Of a stretch of 32,500 nt of DNA, positions 1-9,092 are shown in pieces. This DNA is from Prorocentrum cordatum. Taxonomy: Eukaryota; Sar; Dinophyceae; Prorocentrales; Prorocentraceae. How positions within the stretch are numbered: position 1 is the stretch's first letter; each line of letters opens with the position of its first letter. The DNA lies in assembly GCA_963575745.1 (NCBI GenBank), contig CAUYUJ010009440.1:1-32500 (forward strand), in the 5' to 3' direction. The position numbers were made by a program, and so were the translations under genes. Below the pieces are notes generated by a model. It ran no database searches and was not told the origin of the DNA. It worked only from the letters and a program-made list of their open reading frames with translations.

Positions 1-25
1 CCTCCTTATCACCCGAAGGGTGGTC
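1..25. repeat. 25-bp direct repeat, copy A
   Basis: This 25-bp block recurs without a mismatch at 657-681, so the pair brackets the minisatellite between them. It contains a small hairpin, CACCC-GAA-GGGTG, at 10-22. Because the window opens on it, the block may be the junction of a larger array unit of about 656 bp that continues to the left. Confidence 0.9.
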
Positions 26-636
26 TATGCGGTAGTGAGATCGATACTGAGATCGATGTGGTGCCCCGAGGTGTCCCGTGGTGTCCCAAAAAGTGAGATC
101 TATATTGAGATCGATAGTGAGATCGACAGGTGTCCCGTGGTGTCCCGTGGTGTCCCGTTGAGTGAGATCGATAGTGAGCTCGATACTGAGATCGATGTGG
201 TGCCCCGAGGTGTCTCGTGGTGTCCCGTGGTGTCCCAAAAAGTGAGATCTATATTGAGATCGATAGTGAGATCGACAGGTGTCCCGTGGTGTCCCGTGGT
301 GTCCCGTTGAGTGAGATCGATAGTGAGATCGATAGTGAGATCGATGTGGTATCCCGAGGTCTCCCCTGGTGTCCCGTGGTGTCCCAAAAAGTGAAGTCGA
401 TAGTGAGATCGATAGTGCTTTCGAAAGTGAGACCGATAGTGAGATCGAGAGGTGTCCCGCGGTGTCCCGTGGTGTCCCGTGGTGGCCCGTTGTGTCCCGT
501 GGTGTCCCTTTGAGTGAGATCGACAGTGAGATCGATAGTGAGATCGACAAGTGTCCCGCGGTGTCCCGTGGTGTCCCGTGGTGTCCTGTTAAGTGAGATC
601 GATAGTGAGATCGATTGAGTCAGATGTTGGTTCCCC
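26..636. repeat. Minisatellite with higher-order units
   Basis: Two short motifs alternate: a 12-bp GTGAGATCGATA-like unit and a 10-bp GTGTCCCGTG-like unit. They form longer blocks, visible from GATCGATGTG recurring at 51, 190 and 339 (spacing 139 and 149 bp). Later blocks are more diverged. Reading frames stay open on both strands only because the repeat lacks stops, so no gene is called. A run of C and a short AC tract (636-656) closes the array. Confidence 0.92.
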
Positions 637-656
637 CCCCTCCCCCACACACACAA

Positions 657-681
657 CCTCCTTATCACCCGAAGGGTGGTC
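657..681. repeat. 25-bp direct repeat, copy B
   Basis: Identical to positions 1-25, including the CACCC-GAA-GGGTG hairpin (here 666-678). It lies immediately after the C-rich and AC-rich end of the minisatellite. Confidence 0.9.
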
Positions 682-717
682 GTATAGGTATGGATATATT
701 ACGACGATGGCTCTTCA

Positions 718-951
718 TCTAGAAGCCTCCTAGATGGGGTCCGAATAGATGGAGTCGGAGGATCGCGCCGCATCACAGATGCATCGGCGATGTATCGGCG
801 ATGCATCGGCGATGCATCGGCGACGTTGGCGATGCATTGGCGACGTCGGCGTGGAGAAACACGGGCTCCACCTCGAGCCGCATCGGCGATGCATCGGCAA
901 TGCGGCGCGATCCTCCGACCCCATCTACTCCGACCCATCTGGGAGGCCTAG
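718..951. repeat. Foldback element around an 11-bp minisatellite
   Basis: The left arm (about 718-771) and right arm (about 898-951) are imperfect inverted repeats of roughly 50 bp; GGAGGATCGCGCCGCAT on the left matches ATGCGGCGCGATCCTCC on the right. The loop holds tandem GATGCATCGGC units (11 bp, some shortened to 9), themselves partly palindromic through GATGCATC. A transcript from either strand could fold into a long hairpin. Similar open frames on both strands are a by-product of the symmetry. No transposase is present, so any mobility would be non-autonomous. Confidence 0.8.
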
Positions 952-1231
952 ATCATCGGATCATCCCGCGCGCGCCCCAGAAGCCGCGCACCAGACCCAG
1001 ACCCACGACGCCCTGCTTTGCTCACGACGTGGGCCCCTACAGGTTTAGACCCTTTCCCTGGACCCTACTAGAACAAGAAATAACGCCATGAATAGAAACT
1101 TCGGGCACTCCGCGCGGACTTCTTGGATCTGCGCTGGACCCCCCCCCCCCTGGCGCGCGGAACGTGCCAGGGGCGGCGCCCGAGGCGCCGGCGGGGGGGG
1201 GCTCAGCGCGGATCAAGAAATCCACGCGGAA
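952..1231. other. Intergenic, GC-rich, no gene seen
   Basis: No credible coding region. A GC foldback lies at 1139-1201: a run of about ten C, then short palindromes (CCTGGC with GCCAGG, GGCGCC-CGA-GGCGCC), then a run of about nine G. It could form a strong secondary structure, but function is unknown. Confidence 0.6.
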
Positions 1232-1341
1232 CGCCACAAGTTTATCTGCTAAATGTGGCGTTTATCCTTCTTCGATTTCAATCCCGAGTCGTGGTTTGAC
1301 GGCCGCAGGACCCCGTGAGGGCCCGCAGGGGCCGACAGAGA
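1232..1341 (+). repeat. Short dispersed hairpin repeat, copy 1
   Basis: A hairpin with 9-bp arms (AACGCCACA and TGTGGCGTT, 1232-1263) is followed about 25 bp later by GAGTCGTGGTTTGACGG and a purine/GGGCCC block. The same order, with a different hairpin sequence, occurs at 17228-17355 (+), 18721-18845 (-) and 30744-30857 (-). Conserved order with changing hairpin arms suggests a short non-autonomous repeat family. No coding capacity was seen. Confidence 0.65.
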
Positions 1342-1759
1342 CCCAAACAATCTCCTGTCGCGATGTGCTCGCGATGCGCGCATTTCGGGGTCTGGGGGTC
1401 AAAAACCGATCCGCTCGAGTCGGAATTTCAAAGCGAATCCAGACGTGGCGACTAGAAGCCCCCTGGCGGCCCAGAAATGGCGGGAAACGCAAAAGTTGGA
1501 TGTTCGAGCTGCGAGGGGATCTGGTTTTCTGGTCATAACTCTGGCTTCCAGCGGCCGGTCGGGACGACCCGAGCACCCCCAGAACGCTCTCGGCGAGGCG
1601 CAGCTGCCGGAAAGCATCCCGATGCTGGGAAATCCGCCGACCCCTTGTGGGTCTCTAGGCGTGTGAGATAGTTCCCCCCCCATAATCCCCCCCCAGGGAC
1701 CCCAAACTGGAGATTCGACCCCCCCCCCCCGCGGGCCCACGACGAGCGCGTCACGGGGC
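1342..1759. other. Intergenic, no gene seen
   Basis: Open frames on both strands are composition-driven and none gives a recognisable domain. Poly-C runs of 8-11 bases cluster at 1674-1732. Confidence 0.5.
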
Positions 1760-3090
1760 TCTTTTGGGCCCAAAAGGGGATCAAGACGGGCCCAGAAGGC
1801 TCCAAGAGGCTTCCAAGACGGCCCACGACGGCCCCGAGACGCCAAACGAGCGCTCCCAGACGCCCAAGATGGCCCCAAGACGAGCCTAGAGGCCTCCAAG
1901 ACGGCCCAAGAGGTCCCCACGAGGCCCCAGGAGGCCTCCAAGATGCGTCCCAAGAGGGTCCCTACACGCAAAAATTGGCCCATTCCCTTCGTAAAACATA
2001 TAATTGTCACAAATTCGCTTTCTGGGCTTTCCGACGCTCCAAGACGGCCCAAGAGGCCCCGAAGACCGCCCCAAGACGGCCCAAGAAACCTCCAAGAGGG
2101 TCCCAAGATAGCCCAAGAGGGCCCCAAGACGGCCCAACAAGCGTCCAAGACGGCCCAACAGGGCCTCGAAAAGAGCCCCAAGAGCGCTCCAGGAGCGCCC
2201 CAAGTGGCCTGCAAGAGAGCTCAATATGGTCCCAGACAGCCCAAGAGCGATCAAAGACACCGAAGATGGCCTCCTGACGGCCCAAGATGCCCCCAAGAGG
2301 CCCCAAGAGGCATCCAAGATGCGTCCCAAGAGGGCCTCTAGACGCAAAAATTAGCCCGTTCCCTTCGTAAAGCGCGCGTTTTTCACAAATTCACCATTTG
2401 GGCTTTCCGACGCTCCCAGACGGCCCAAGAGGCCCCCAAGACCGCCCCAAGACGGCCCAAGAAGCCTCCAAGAGGGCCCCAAGACAGCCCAAGAAGGCGC
2501 TAAGACGGCTCAAGAGGCGCCGAAGACGGCCCAAGAGAGCCCCGAAGACGGCCCCAAGAGCGCTCCAAGTGGCTTCCAAGAGAGCTCAACATGGTCCCAC
2601 ACGGTCCAAGAGCGATCGAAGACACCCGATATGGCCTCCAGATGGCCCAACACGCCCCTGAGAGGCCCCCAAGATGCGTCCCAAGACGGTCCCTGGACGC
2701 AGAAATGTACTTATTCCCGTCGTAAAACGTACAATGTTCACACATCCGCCTTCTGGGTTTTCCGACGCTCCTAGACGGCCCAAGAGGCCCCGAAAACCCC
2801 GAAAACCGCCCCAAGACGGCCCAAGAGGCCCCCAAGACGGCCCCGCGACGGTCCAATATGGCCCCAAGACGGCCCAAGAGGTCCCCAAAACGGCCCAAGA
2901 AGGCTCCAAGACGGCACCAAGAGGGGCCCAAGAGGGCAACCAACAATTCAAAAATCTAGCTTTCCGCTTTCCGCCCGCCAACGGCCCTACAAGACTGCCC
3001 CAACAGGCCGCCAACGGCCCTCAAGAAACCGCCAAGACGCCCCAAGGAGCCCACAAGAGGCCCCCAGGAGGCCCCCAAAAGACCCCCAGA
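1760..3090. repeat. Degenerate CCAAGACGGCCC-type array with ~360-bp units
   Basis: The stretch is built from degenerate copies of CAAGACGGCCCAAGAGGCCCC. Superimposed is a longer period: AGATGCGTCCCAAGA recurs at 1941, 2317 and 2672 (spacing 376 and 355), each followed by a similar non-repetitive segment (ACGCAAAAATT-like, then TTCCGACGCTCC). The plus strand reads as Pro/Lys/Arg/Gln-rich and the minus strand as Trp/Leu/Gly-rich peptide with no domain, so this is treated as repeat DNA. A related, more diverged array lies at 20950-21560. Confidence 0.85.
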
Positions 3091-3560
3091 CGCTTCCGTA
3101 TTGCGAGCCGTCACGCCAACTGCATTGCACTCCGCGCATACAACCTTACTCTTCCTCGCGACGCGCTCACTATCTTGCTCGGCGCTAATGTGCTGCTGCC
3201 GCGCGAACTGTTTCGTGCGCGCTGCGAACGTCAACAGCCTCTTCACCCGTTTCGATTCATCTGCCACATCTTTCGCTGTGATGCTTCGCTGATCACAGCT
3301 TCCACACACTACTCTTGCTCCTTTCGTCTTCCCGTGCTCCTCCACTTGGTTGCGGGTCGAAAGGCCGACCTCCCAGAAAGACACCCCGCACCCGGGTGCA
3401 CAGCACGCAAAGCGCTCGCAAAACACGCCCCAGACCACCGGCATCACGCAAACATTTGGACCCCCTACGTATATGCCACCACCCGCGCGCGACACCGCAC
3501 CCTCACACAAGACGCCGCTGGCCAGAAACTCCTGGCCTGGCAACACTCACAGAAGGGGTC
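3091..3560 (-). pseudogene. Possible remnant of a tandem zinc-ribbon protein gene
   Basis: The minus frame from 3546 downward is of normal complexity, unlike its surroundings, and has paired cysteines in a repeated pattern. A CAPGCG..FWE segment is followed after about 30 residues by VVCGSC, then SITAKDV; a second unit has an Arg/Gln-rich segment followed by VVCAEC and GVTARNTEA. The spacing resembles the CxxC...CxxC ribbons (Stc1-like) that I associate with dinoflagellate multi-domain proteins; the match is from memory of the pattern only. Another Cys-rich stretch (FCECCQARSFW) lies just upstream in a different frame, suggesting a frameshift. After residue ~152 the frame runs into the Trp/Gly-rich repeat, so no natural end is seen. 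Function unknown. Confidence 0.35.
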
Positions 3561-3654
3561 GGCGGATGTGGCGTAAGCCTGTAGAGTCTCCGAGAGCCGT
3601 CGCGAGCGTGCATATGCTTTTCTTAACTCTGGCCATATGGTCACCCTGGCGGCA

Positions 3655-3704
3655 GACCCTTCAGCCTTCTCAGCCTCGTCCTCCTCGGCCTCCTGCTCAG
3701 CCTC

Positions 3705-3740
<36 letters not shown>

Positions 3741-3856
3741 CTCCTCCTCCTCCTCCTCCTCCACCTCCTCCTCCTCCTCCTCCTCCTCCTCCTCCGCCTC
3801 CGCCTCCTCCTCCTCCTCCTCCTCCTCCTCCTCCTCCTCCTCCTCCTCCTCCTCCT
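3655..3856. repeat. (CTC)n microsatellite
   Basis: Almost pure TCC/CTC on the plus strand, with GTC and GCC variants at the left end. Long Ser-, Pro- or Glu-only frames across it are artefacts. Its right edge joins a non-repetitive unit that also follows the CTC tract at 32046-32190. Confidence 0.97.
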
Positions 3857-3975
3857 TATAAGCAATTCATCCCTGTCGCACCCCCAGGCCGGTCGAAAGG
3901 GCGGGCTGGGCGTTTTTCCTGAGACTTCCTATGCTTGAATTCTGGCAACAGCTTCACAGATGGAGGCTCGCGCGC
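3857..3975 (+). repeat. CTC-linked dispersed unit, copy 1
   Basis: Directly after the CTC tract come TATAA, CCCTGTCGCACCCC, AGGCC, GGGCGGGC, GGCGTTT, GAGACTTC and TTCACAGATG in the same order and similar spacing as at 32187-32312. The triplet tract and its flank therefore appear to have been copied together. Confidence 0.75.
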
Positions 3976-4059
3976 CTGATGCGCCTGGCGCGGGCTCGCC
4001 TCTGGGGGGCCGCTCGCGCGCGCGAAGCGCCCGCTGCGGCTCCCGAGGATGGCATTCTG

Positions 4060-4170
4060 GAGAAACTCGGCCAGGCGAAACTTGGTTGGCCGAGCTCGGC
4101 CCGATAAAACTCGGCCAGAAAAACTCGGCCCGACAAAACTCGGCTCGGAAGAAAACTCGGCCAGACAAAC
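4060..4170. repeat. CTCGGCC-motif cluster 1
   Basis: Degenerate tandem copies of AAACTCGGCCAGA-like units, about 14-20 bp each. The same core recurs in clusters at 4455-4500 and 5450-5710. No gene seen between 3976 and 4390. Confidence 0.75.
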
Positions 4171-4392
4171 TCGGACAAGGAAGAGCTCTTCCATGGGATA
4201 ACGCTAATGGGATAACACTTAGATGCATCTCATGTGGCGGGAATTTCTCGGGGAGGCCGACATCACATCGCAATGCCAGCTGTTATAAGCTCATGTCGTT
4301 CGACGGCGGCGGCTGGCCGCGAAAGGGGGGGTGCGCCACCGCGCGCCATAATTCGAAGCCTATGATGGGAAAAACGTGAAGACAAAAAACAA

Positions 4393-4500
4393 AGAGAGAG
4401 AGAGAGAGAGAACAAAAAAAAAAGAGGGAAACAAAAATGTAACTCTGGTTCCGAAAGAGCTCGGCCAGAGAAACTCGGCCGGAAAGCTCGGCCAGGGAAA
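4393..4500. repeat. (GA)n tract and CTCGGCC-motif cluster 2
   Basis: A short GA run (4393-4411) and A-rich sequence are followed by copies of GCTCGGCCAGAGAAACTCGG-like sequence. No coding signal. Confidence 0.65.
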
Positions 4501-4734
4501 CGCTGGGCAAGACTTGGGTCGGGCATGTTCCCCTACAGGACAGAAGAATTTTGGGCGAAACAAATATCCTAGCACAAAAAAAACATTCAAACAAGTGGCA
4601 CGTGTGCCATGGCTCTTGCACAAAAAGGAAGGGGGAGGATGAGGAGGTGGAGGAGGAGGGAGGAAGAGGGGGCAAGACATCGCCCCTCGGGGCCCAGCAA
4701 CGGGGCCCAAATCCCAGGTGGGGAGGGGAGGGGG

Positions 4735-5330
4735 GAGGTGGTGTGCGTCGCGACGCAGAATAAAGTGCTCGGAGCGGAGGGGGCCGGGGCGGGGTCCACC
4801 CGGCGCTGGGGGCGCGGAGAGGGGGGGAGGAGGCGTGTGCGTCGCGACGCGGAATAAAATTGTCGGGGCGGAGGGGGCACGGGGCGGAGCCCCCACTGGG
4901 GCGCTGGGGACGCGGGGAGGGAGGTGGGGGAGATGGTGTGCGTCGCGACGCGGAATAAAGCGTTCGTGGCGGAGGGGGCAGTGGGCGGGGCTCCCGCTGT
5001 GGCGCTGGGGACGCGGGGGGGCTCGGGGCAGAGAGCCACGGCGCGGGGTCACACTCTGGCGCTGGGGACGCGGGGAGGGGGGGGGGGGGGGGGGGGCGAC
5101 GCGGAATAAAGCGTTCGTGGCGGAGGGGCAGGGCTCCCGCTGGGGCGCTGGGGACGGGGGGGGGCTCGGGGCAGAGAGCCACGGCGCGGGGGTCCCACTC
5201 TGGCGCTGGGGCTCGGGGCAGAGAGCCACGGCGCGGGGGTCCCACTCTGGCGCTGGGCGCGGGGGTCCCACTCTGGCGCTGGGGACGCGGGAGGGGGGGG
5301 TGCGACGCGGAATAAAGTGGTCGGAGCTCT
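4735..5330. repeat. GC-rich ~100-bp tandem array
   Basis: GACGCGGAATAAA-like boxes recur at 4752, 4846, 4947, 5098 and 5304 (spacing 94, 101, 151, 206). Between them lie GGCGCTGGGGACGCGG and runs of G. The two longer intervals are expanded by an inner ~46-bp repeat carrying CAGAGAGCCACGGCGCGGG (about 5027, 5172, 5218). The AATAAA inside each unit is part of the repeat and is not taken as a polyadenylation signal. Confidence 0.85.
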
Positions 5331-5449
5331 AGACACCCTGTGCAAGAGAATAAAATTCAAAAATAGTCAAAAAATAGTCCCCTGCCTGTTTCTCGACCAA
5401 TTTAAAATATTCCTCATGCAGAGGGAAAGGCCCGACGTAAGGCTAGACT

Positions 5450-5710
5450 GAACTCGGCCCGCCGGACTTGGCGCTGGCGCTCCGGCTGCGGCGGGCGGGA
5501 GTTTGCTCTAATACTCGCCCGGGCGAACTCGCGCCAGAGAAGCTCGGCCCCCCCAAAAAAGCTCGGCCGGAGAGACTCGCCCGGAGGAGCTCGGCCTACG
5601 CCGAGCTCGGCCAGGCGAGCCTCATCTCCCTGGGCCGAGTTTACAGCTCGACGGGGGTTCGGCTGGGCCGAGTTCGGCTGGCCGCGTTTCGCTTGGCCGA
5701 CTCTTTCCCT
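5450..5710. repeat. CTCGGCC-motif cluster 3
   Basis: More than ten CTCGGCC, CTCGCCC or GGCCGAG cores, in both orientations, within 260 bp. This is the same motif family as the clusters near 4100 and 4470. It lies directly left of a GAG tract. Confidence 0.7.
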
Positions 5711-5720
5711 GGTCGGAGAC

Positions 5721-5885
5721 GGAAGAGGAGGAGGAGGAGGGGGAGGAGGAGGAGGAGGAGGAGGAGGAGGAGGAGGAGGAGGAGGAGGAGGAGCAGGAGG
5801 AGGAGGAGGGGGAGGAGGAGGAGAAGGAGGAGGAGGAGGAGGGGGAGGAGGGGGGAGAGGAGGGGAAGGAGGGGAAGAAGGTGGA
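5721..5885. repeat. (GAG)n microsatellite
   Basis: Nearly pure GAG/GGA with a few GGG, GCA and GAA variants. The reverse strand gives Pro- or Ser-only frames that are not genes. Confidence 0.97.
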
Positions 5886-6239
5886 GGATGACAAGGTGCC
5901 TCCCTCCCCAGCCTCCCACGGTCCCTTCCCTTCCAGTGGCGGTGACGGTCAGCGTGCGGCGTACGGTCCACGAGGTGCTGTCGCCACCACACGACACTGG
6001 GCCGCGGGAGGGAGACCCAAACGAGGGCAGGGGAGGGCGGAAGTAAAGGCAGCGGAGGTGGGCACAAGAAGGAGATTGGCATGACCAGGACGACAACAAG
6101 GGCAGGGGGGAAGGAGCGAACTCGGAAGGGGGCCGGGATGGAGAGGAGAGGGGGAGAGGAGGGGGAGAGAGAGAGGATAGGCAGGCGCAGCTGACGGGAC
6201 AGCAAAGCTGCATGCAGCAGTCAAGCCAAGAGCGCGCCA
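5886..6239. other. Intergenic, no gene seen
   Basis: GC-rich and purine-rich towards the right (GGGGAGAGGAG at about 6140-6180). No recognisable coding region on either strand. Confidence 0.5.
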
Positions 6240-6266
6240 AACACACACACACACACACACACACAC
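6240..6266. repeat. (AC)n microsatellite
   Basis: About 13 AC dinucleotides. Confidence 0.95.
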
Positions 6267-6373
6267 GCACTCGAGGCTACGAGTCATCCGCCCACACCCG
6301 CTCGAGGAGGGTGAAGCGGTGTGTGGGCCACTTGGCCGTCCCCCCTCCCCCGTTTCCCCTGCCCTGGGGGCTC

Positions 6374-6592
6374 CTCCTCCTCCTCCTCCTCCTCCTCCTC
6401 CTCCTCCTCCTCCTCCTCCTCCTCCTCCTTCTCCTCACTCCTCTCCTCCTCCTCCCCTCCTCCCCCTCTTCCTCCTCCTCCTCCTCCTCCTCTCCTCCTC
6501 CTCCTCCTCCTCCTCCTCCTCCTCCTCCTCTCCTCCTCCTCCTCCTCCTCCTCCTCTTCCTCCTCTTCCTCCTCTTCCTCCTCCTCCTCAAA
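6374..6592. repeat. (CTC)n microsatellite
   Basis: Long CTC/TCC tract with CTT and CT interruptions. Leucine-, proline- or serine-only frames over it are artefacts. Confidence 0.97.
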
Positions 6593-6685
6593 ATCCCATT
6601 AGGTGGGGGTGGGGTTCGAGCTCCCCGGCGCACCTCCCTGGCCCTCAGAGCCTCCATAAACCACCCCCGCGGCCTCCAGGATGCC

Positions 6686-6741
6686 CAAGATGCCGTTTGG
6701 AAGATGGCTTTCCCAAGATGCCTTTTGGAAGATGGCTTTAA
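6686..6741. repeat. 28-bp tandem duplication
   Basis: CAAGATGCCGTTTGGAAGAT starts the first copy at 6686 and a near-identical copy starts at 6714. The rest of 6593-6945 shows no gene; it has the CCAAGAAGGCCTC flavour of the array at 1760-3090. Confidence 0.85.
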
Positions 6742-6945
6742 CAAGTGCTCCAACGCGCCAGGGAGGCCTCCAGAACAACCAAGAAGGCCTCAGGACGGCC
6801 CAGGGGCCCCACCAAAAAATTGCCTCTGATCTTTATAATTTTCGCATGCTCACCGTGTCCGGAGGGTCCGAACCCTCAGCCGGCCCAAGAAGCCATCCAG
6901 ATGGGCCCACGACGGCCGAAGGGGCCCCTAAGAGGGCCAGCAGCG

Positions 6946-7032
6946 GAGGAGGAAGAGGAGGAGGAGAAGGAGGATGAGGAGGAAGAGGAGGCGGAGGAGG
7001 CGGAGGAGGAGGAGGAAGAGGAGGAGGAGGCC
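6946..7032. repeat. (GAG)n microsatellite
   Basis: GAG/GGA tract embedded in GGCCCCAAGA-type repeat sequence. Confidence 0.95.
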
Positions 7033-7601
7033 CCAAGACTGCTCGCGAGGCCCCAAGACAGCCAAGAAGGCCTTCGGGAGAGACCAGAGGAGCCTAGAAG
7101 GCCCAAGAGGGGGAATTCGACAGGGCCCCAAAGGGAGCCACCCCCGACAGGATGGCCTCGACGACACCCAACATGTAAGACGAAGCCAGGGTGAAAGGGA
7201 TAACATCGGATGAGAATAAATCAAGAATCTCTAAGATCTGGCAGCTCGAAAGGATGCATCGCGCGCCGCGGCCTTCTCTGAGCGTTCCGGAACGGTCTGA
7301 GGGCGGTCCGCAAAGCTCTGGAGCGGAGCTGTCCTCGCCCTAGCCCCGCCCTGCGCAGGCAGGACGGCCGGACGCGGCAAACAACGCATTTTGCAATCGG
7401 ATGCCGCACAGTTCCTCTTCCGGAGGTCGGCGACGTGGCGTAAGCCTGTTGGGCAGTTGTGGTCCTCAACGAGCATGTGCAGCAAGAGGACCAGACACCA
7501 GGGCAGTGCCCAGGAAGAGGCCGGAGAAACGAGGGCCAAGACAGCGGAGGGAGGCCTCGGAATGATCGAAACATCCGCGGGCCAACAGAACGCATCTCGT
7601 C
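7033..7601. other. Intergenic, no gene supported
   Basis: The left part continues CCAAGAGGCCC-like sequence. The rest is of normal complexity but gives only short overlapping frames. The 15-mer GTGGCGTAAGCCTGT at 7435-7451 is also found at about 3567, so a small shared segment exists with the region next to the Cys-rich remnant; nothing more can be said. Confidence 0.45.
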
Positions 7602-7636
7602 ACTCTCTCTCTCTCTCTCTCTCTCTTGCTCTCTCG
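7602..7636. repeat. (CT)n microsatellite
   Basis: CT dinucleotides with one GCT interruption. Confidence 0.95.
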
Positions 7637-7649
7637 TGTGGACCCCAAG

Positions 7650-8012
7650 CAATAGGTTGGTGCACTGTGGATGTGTATAGGCTATGTTGTGCCAGCTACG
7701 AGGTGCAAGATGTGGTGTCATACATATAGATATACACACATGTATATATACATATGTGTGTGTGGTTCAAGCCGTGTGGTACAACCGTGGTGCATGCTAC
7801 GTGATGTGAGCAATGCGGTGCAAAATGTGCGGTTCAAGTTATGCGGTGCAAGCTACGCGGTGCAAGCTCTGTGATGCAGACGTGGAGCGAGCTACATGTT
7901 CTGCTAGCTGTGTGGCGCGGGCTGTGCTGTGCAAGCTGTGTGGGGTAAGATGCGTTGGGCATGCTACGCGGTGCAAACGTATCTAGTGCAAGCCACGTAG
8001 TGCCATCTATGC
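7650..8012. repeat. 14-bp minisatellite, locus 1
   Basis: Tandem units of consensus AGCTACGCGGTGCA, most exactly 14 bp with a few of 11, 15 or 16. A TATA/CACA-rich stretch (7720-7764) interrupts it. The reverse complement is the same unit that forms the array at 20405-20715, so the family occupies two loci in opposite orientation. Confidence 0.85.
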
Positions 8013-8182
8013 GGCCGCCCAGCCCACGAGGCGCCCAGTGAGAGAGGGATGGCCGTGCCAGAGGGCCCATCAGCATATGCCCACCCCCTGGGGGACAGCG
8101 CCCACACCATGAGTCGGGCTGCCCCCCAGAGACGCGTGCGCCTTGAGGGCAGCGCGCAGTGAGGTGAGAGGTAGAGCTATGC

Positions 8183-8502
8183 AAGAGGAGGAGGAGAAGG
8201 AGAAGGAGGAGGAGGAGGACGAGGAGGGGGAGGAGGAGGAGGAGGAGGAGGAGGAGGAGGAGGAGGAGGAGGAAGAGGAGGAGGAGGAGGAGGAGGAGGA
8301 GGAGGAGGAGGAGGAGGAGGAGGGGAGGAAGGGAGGAGGAGGCGGAGGAGGGAGGAGGAGGAGGAGGAGGAGGAGGAGGAGGAGGAGGGAGGAGGAGGGA
8401 GGAGGAGGAAGGAGGAGAGGAGGAGGAGGAGGAGGAGGAGGAGGAGGAGGAGGAGGAGGGAGGAGGAGGAGGAGGAGGAGGAGGAGGAGGAGGAGGAGAA
8501 GG
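8183..8502. repeat. Long (GAG)n microsatellite
   Basis: About 320 bp of GAG/GGA with GAA, GGC and GGGA interruptions; the longest triplet tract in the window. Poly-Glu, poly-Arg, poly-Pro and poly-Ser frames across it are not genes. Confidence 0.97.
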
Positions 8503-8690
8503 CGCCCACGGGCGGCCACAGGCGGGCACCAAGCGGCGCCTCGCCACACCCCAACGCCCCGCGCACGAAGCGCCAACGAGGCGCCCCGCGGGCGGGCACC
8601 CAGGCGAGGCCTCGCCGCACCCTGCCTGGCGAAGATCCGCCACAGGGCCACCTCCCCCCTCCGCCCTCCGCCCTCCGCCCTCCTGCCTCA
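8503..8690. repeat. GC-rich imperfect duplication and CTCCGCC run
   Basis: GGCGGGCACCAAGCGG..CCTCGCC at about 8522 is matched by GGCGGGCACCCAGGCG..CCTCGCC at about 8591, a spacing of about 69 bp. Four CTCCGCC units follow at 8658-8684. Confidence 0.6.
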
Positions 8691-8826
8691 GGGCAGGAGC
8701 CGGCGGTCGTGCCGCGACAAAAGAATCCTCCTGGCGCACTCTCTGGCGACCTCCTGGAAACTACGGGATGAGCGGGGGATGGTCAGAGCAAGTGCGACAA
8801 CGAAAAACTCCGAACCAAAGTGATAA

Positions 8827-8828
<2 letters not shown>

Positions 8829-8885
<57 letters not shown>

Positions 8886-8904
8886 CACACACACACACAC
8901 ACAA
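8829..8904. repeat. (CA)n microsatellite
   Basis: About 37 CA dinucleotides with a single interruption near 8884. Confidence 0.97.
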
Positions 8905-8925
8905 AAGAACGTGTGCGAAAAAATG

Positions 8926-9092
8926 TGTATCACACGTGTTTGTTTCATCACACTTGTTCTGAGTTGTTTATCACACCTGTTTGTACATCCCACTTGTTCC
9001 CTTTTTCCACATAGCTTTTGATCACAATTTCATAACACACCTTTGTTCTCACACTTGTCCAGAATTGTTTTATCACACTTGTCCGGAAAAAC
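8926..9092. repeat. Degenerate TTATCACACTTGTTC minisatellite
   Basis: Seven or so copies of ATCACACTTGTTC-like units, spaced roughly 20-40 bp, AT-richer than the surroundings. They end at TTATCACACTTGTCCGGAAAA. The rest up to the element 1 insertion point (9093-9337) shows no gene. Confidence 0.7.

Noticed and set aside
1-681. CRISPR-like direct repeats
   Set aside because: Only two copies of the 25-mer, separated by a minisatellite and not by spacers of regular length; no associated genes.
1886-3014. Trp/Leu/Gly-rich minus-strand proteins over the CCAAGACGGCCC array
   Set aside because: The peptide pattern follows directly from the DNA repeat, and the phase changes between units.
4752-5320. 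AATAAA boxes as polyadenylation signals
   Set aside because: They recur as part of a GC-rich tandem unit, and dinoflagellates do not reliably use AATAAA.
7221-7739. 172-codon minus frame with several cysteines
   Set aside because: No regular Cys spacing; the 15-bp identity with the region near 3567 is too short to support a gene.
8143-8823. Long frames over GAG/CTC tracts (poly-Glu, Pro, Ser, Leu, Arg)
   Set aside because: Triplet repeats without stops stay open in all frames; no gene evidence here or at the similar tracts.
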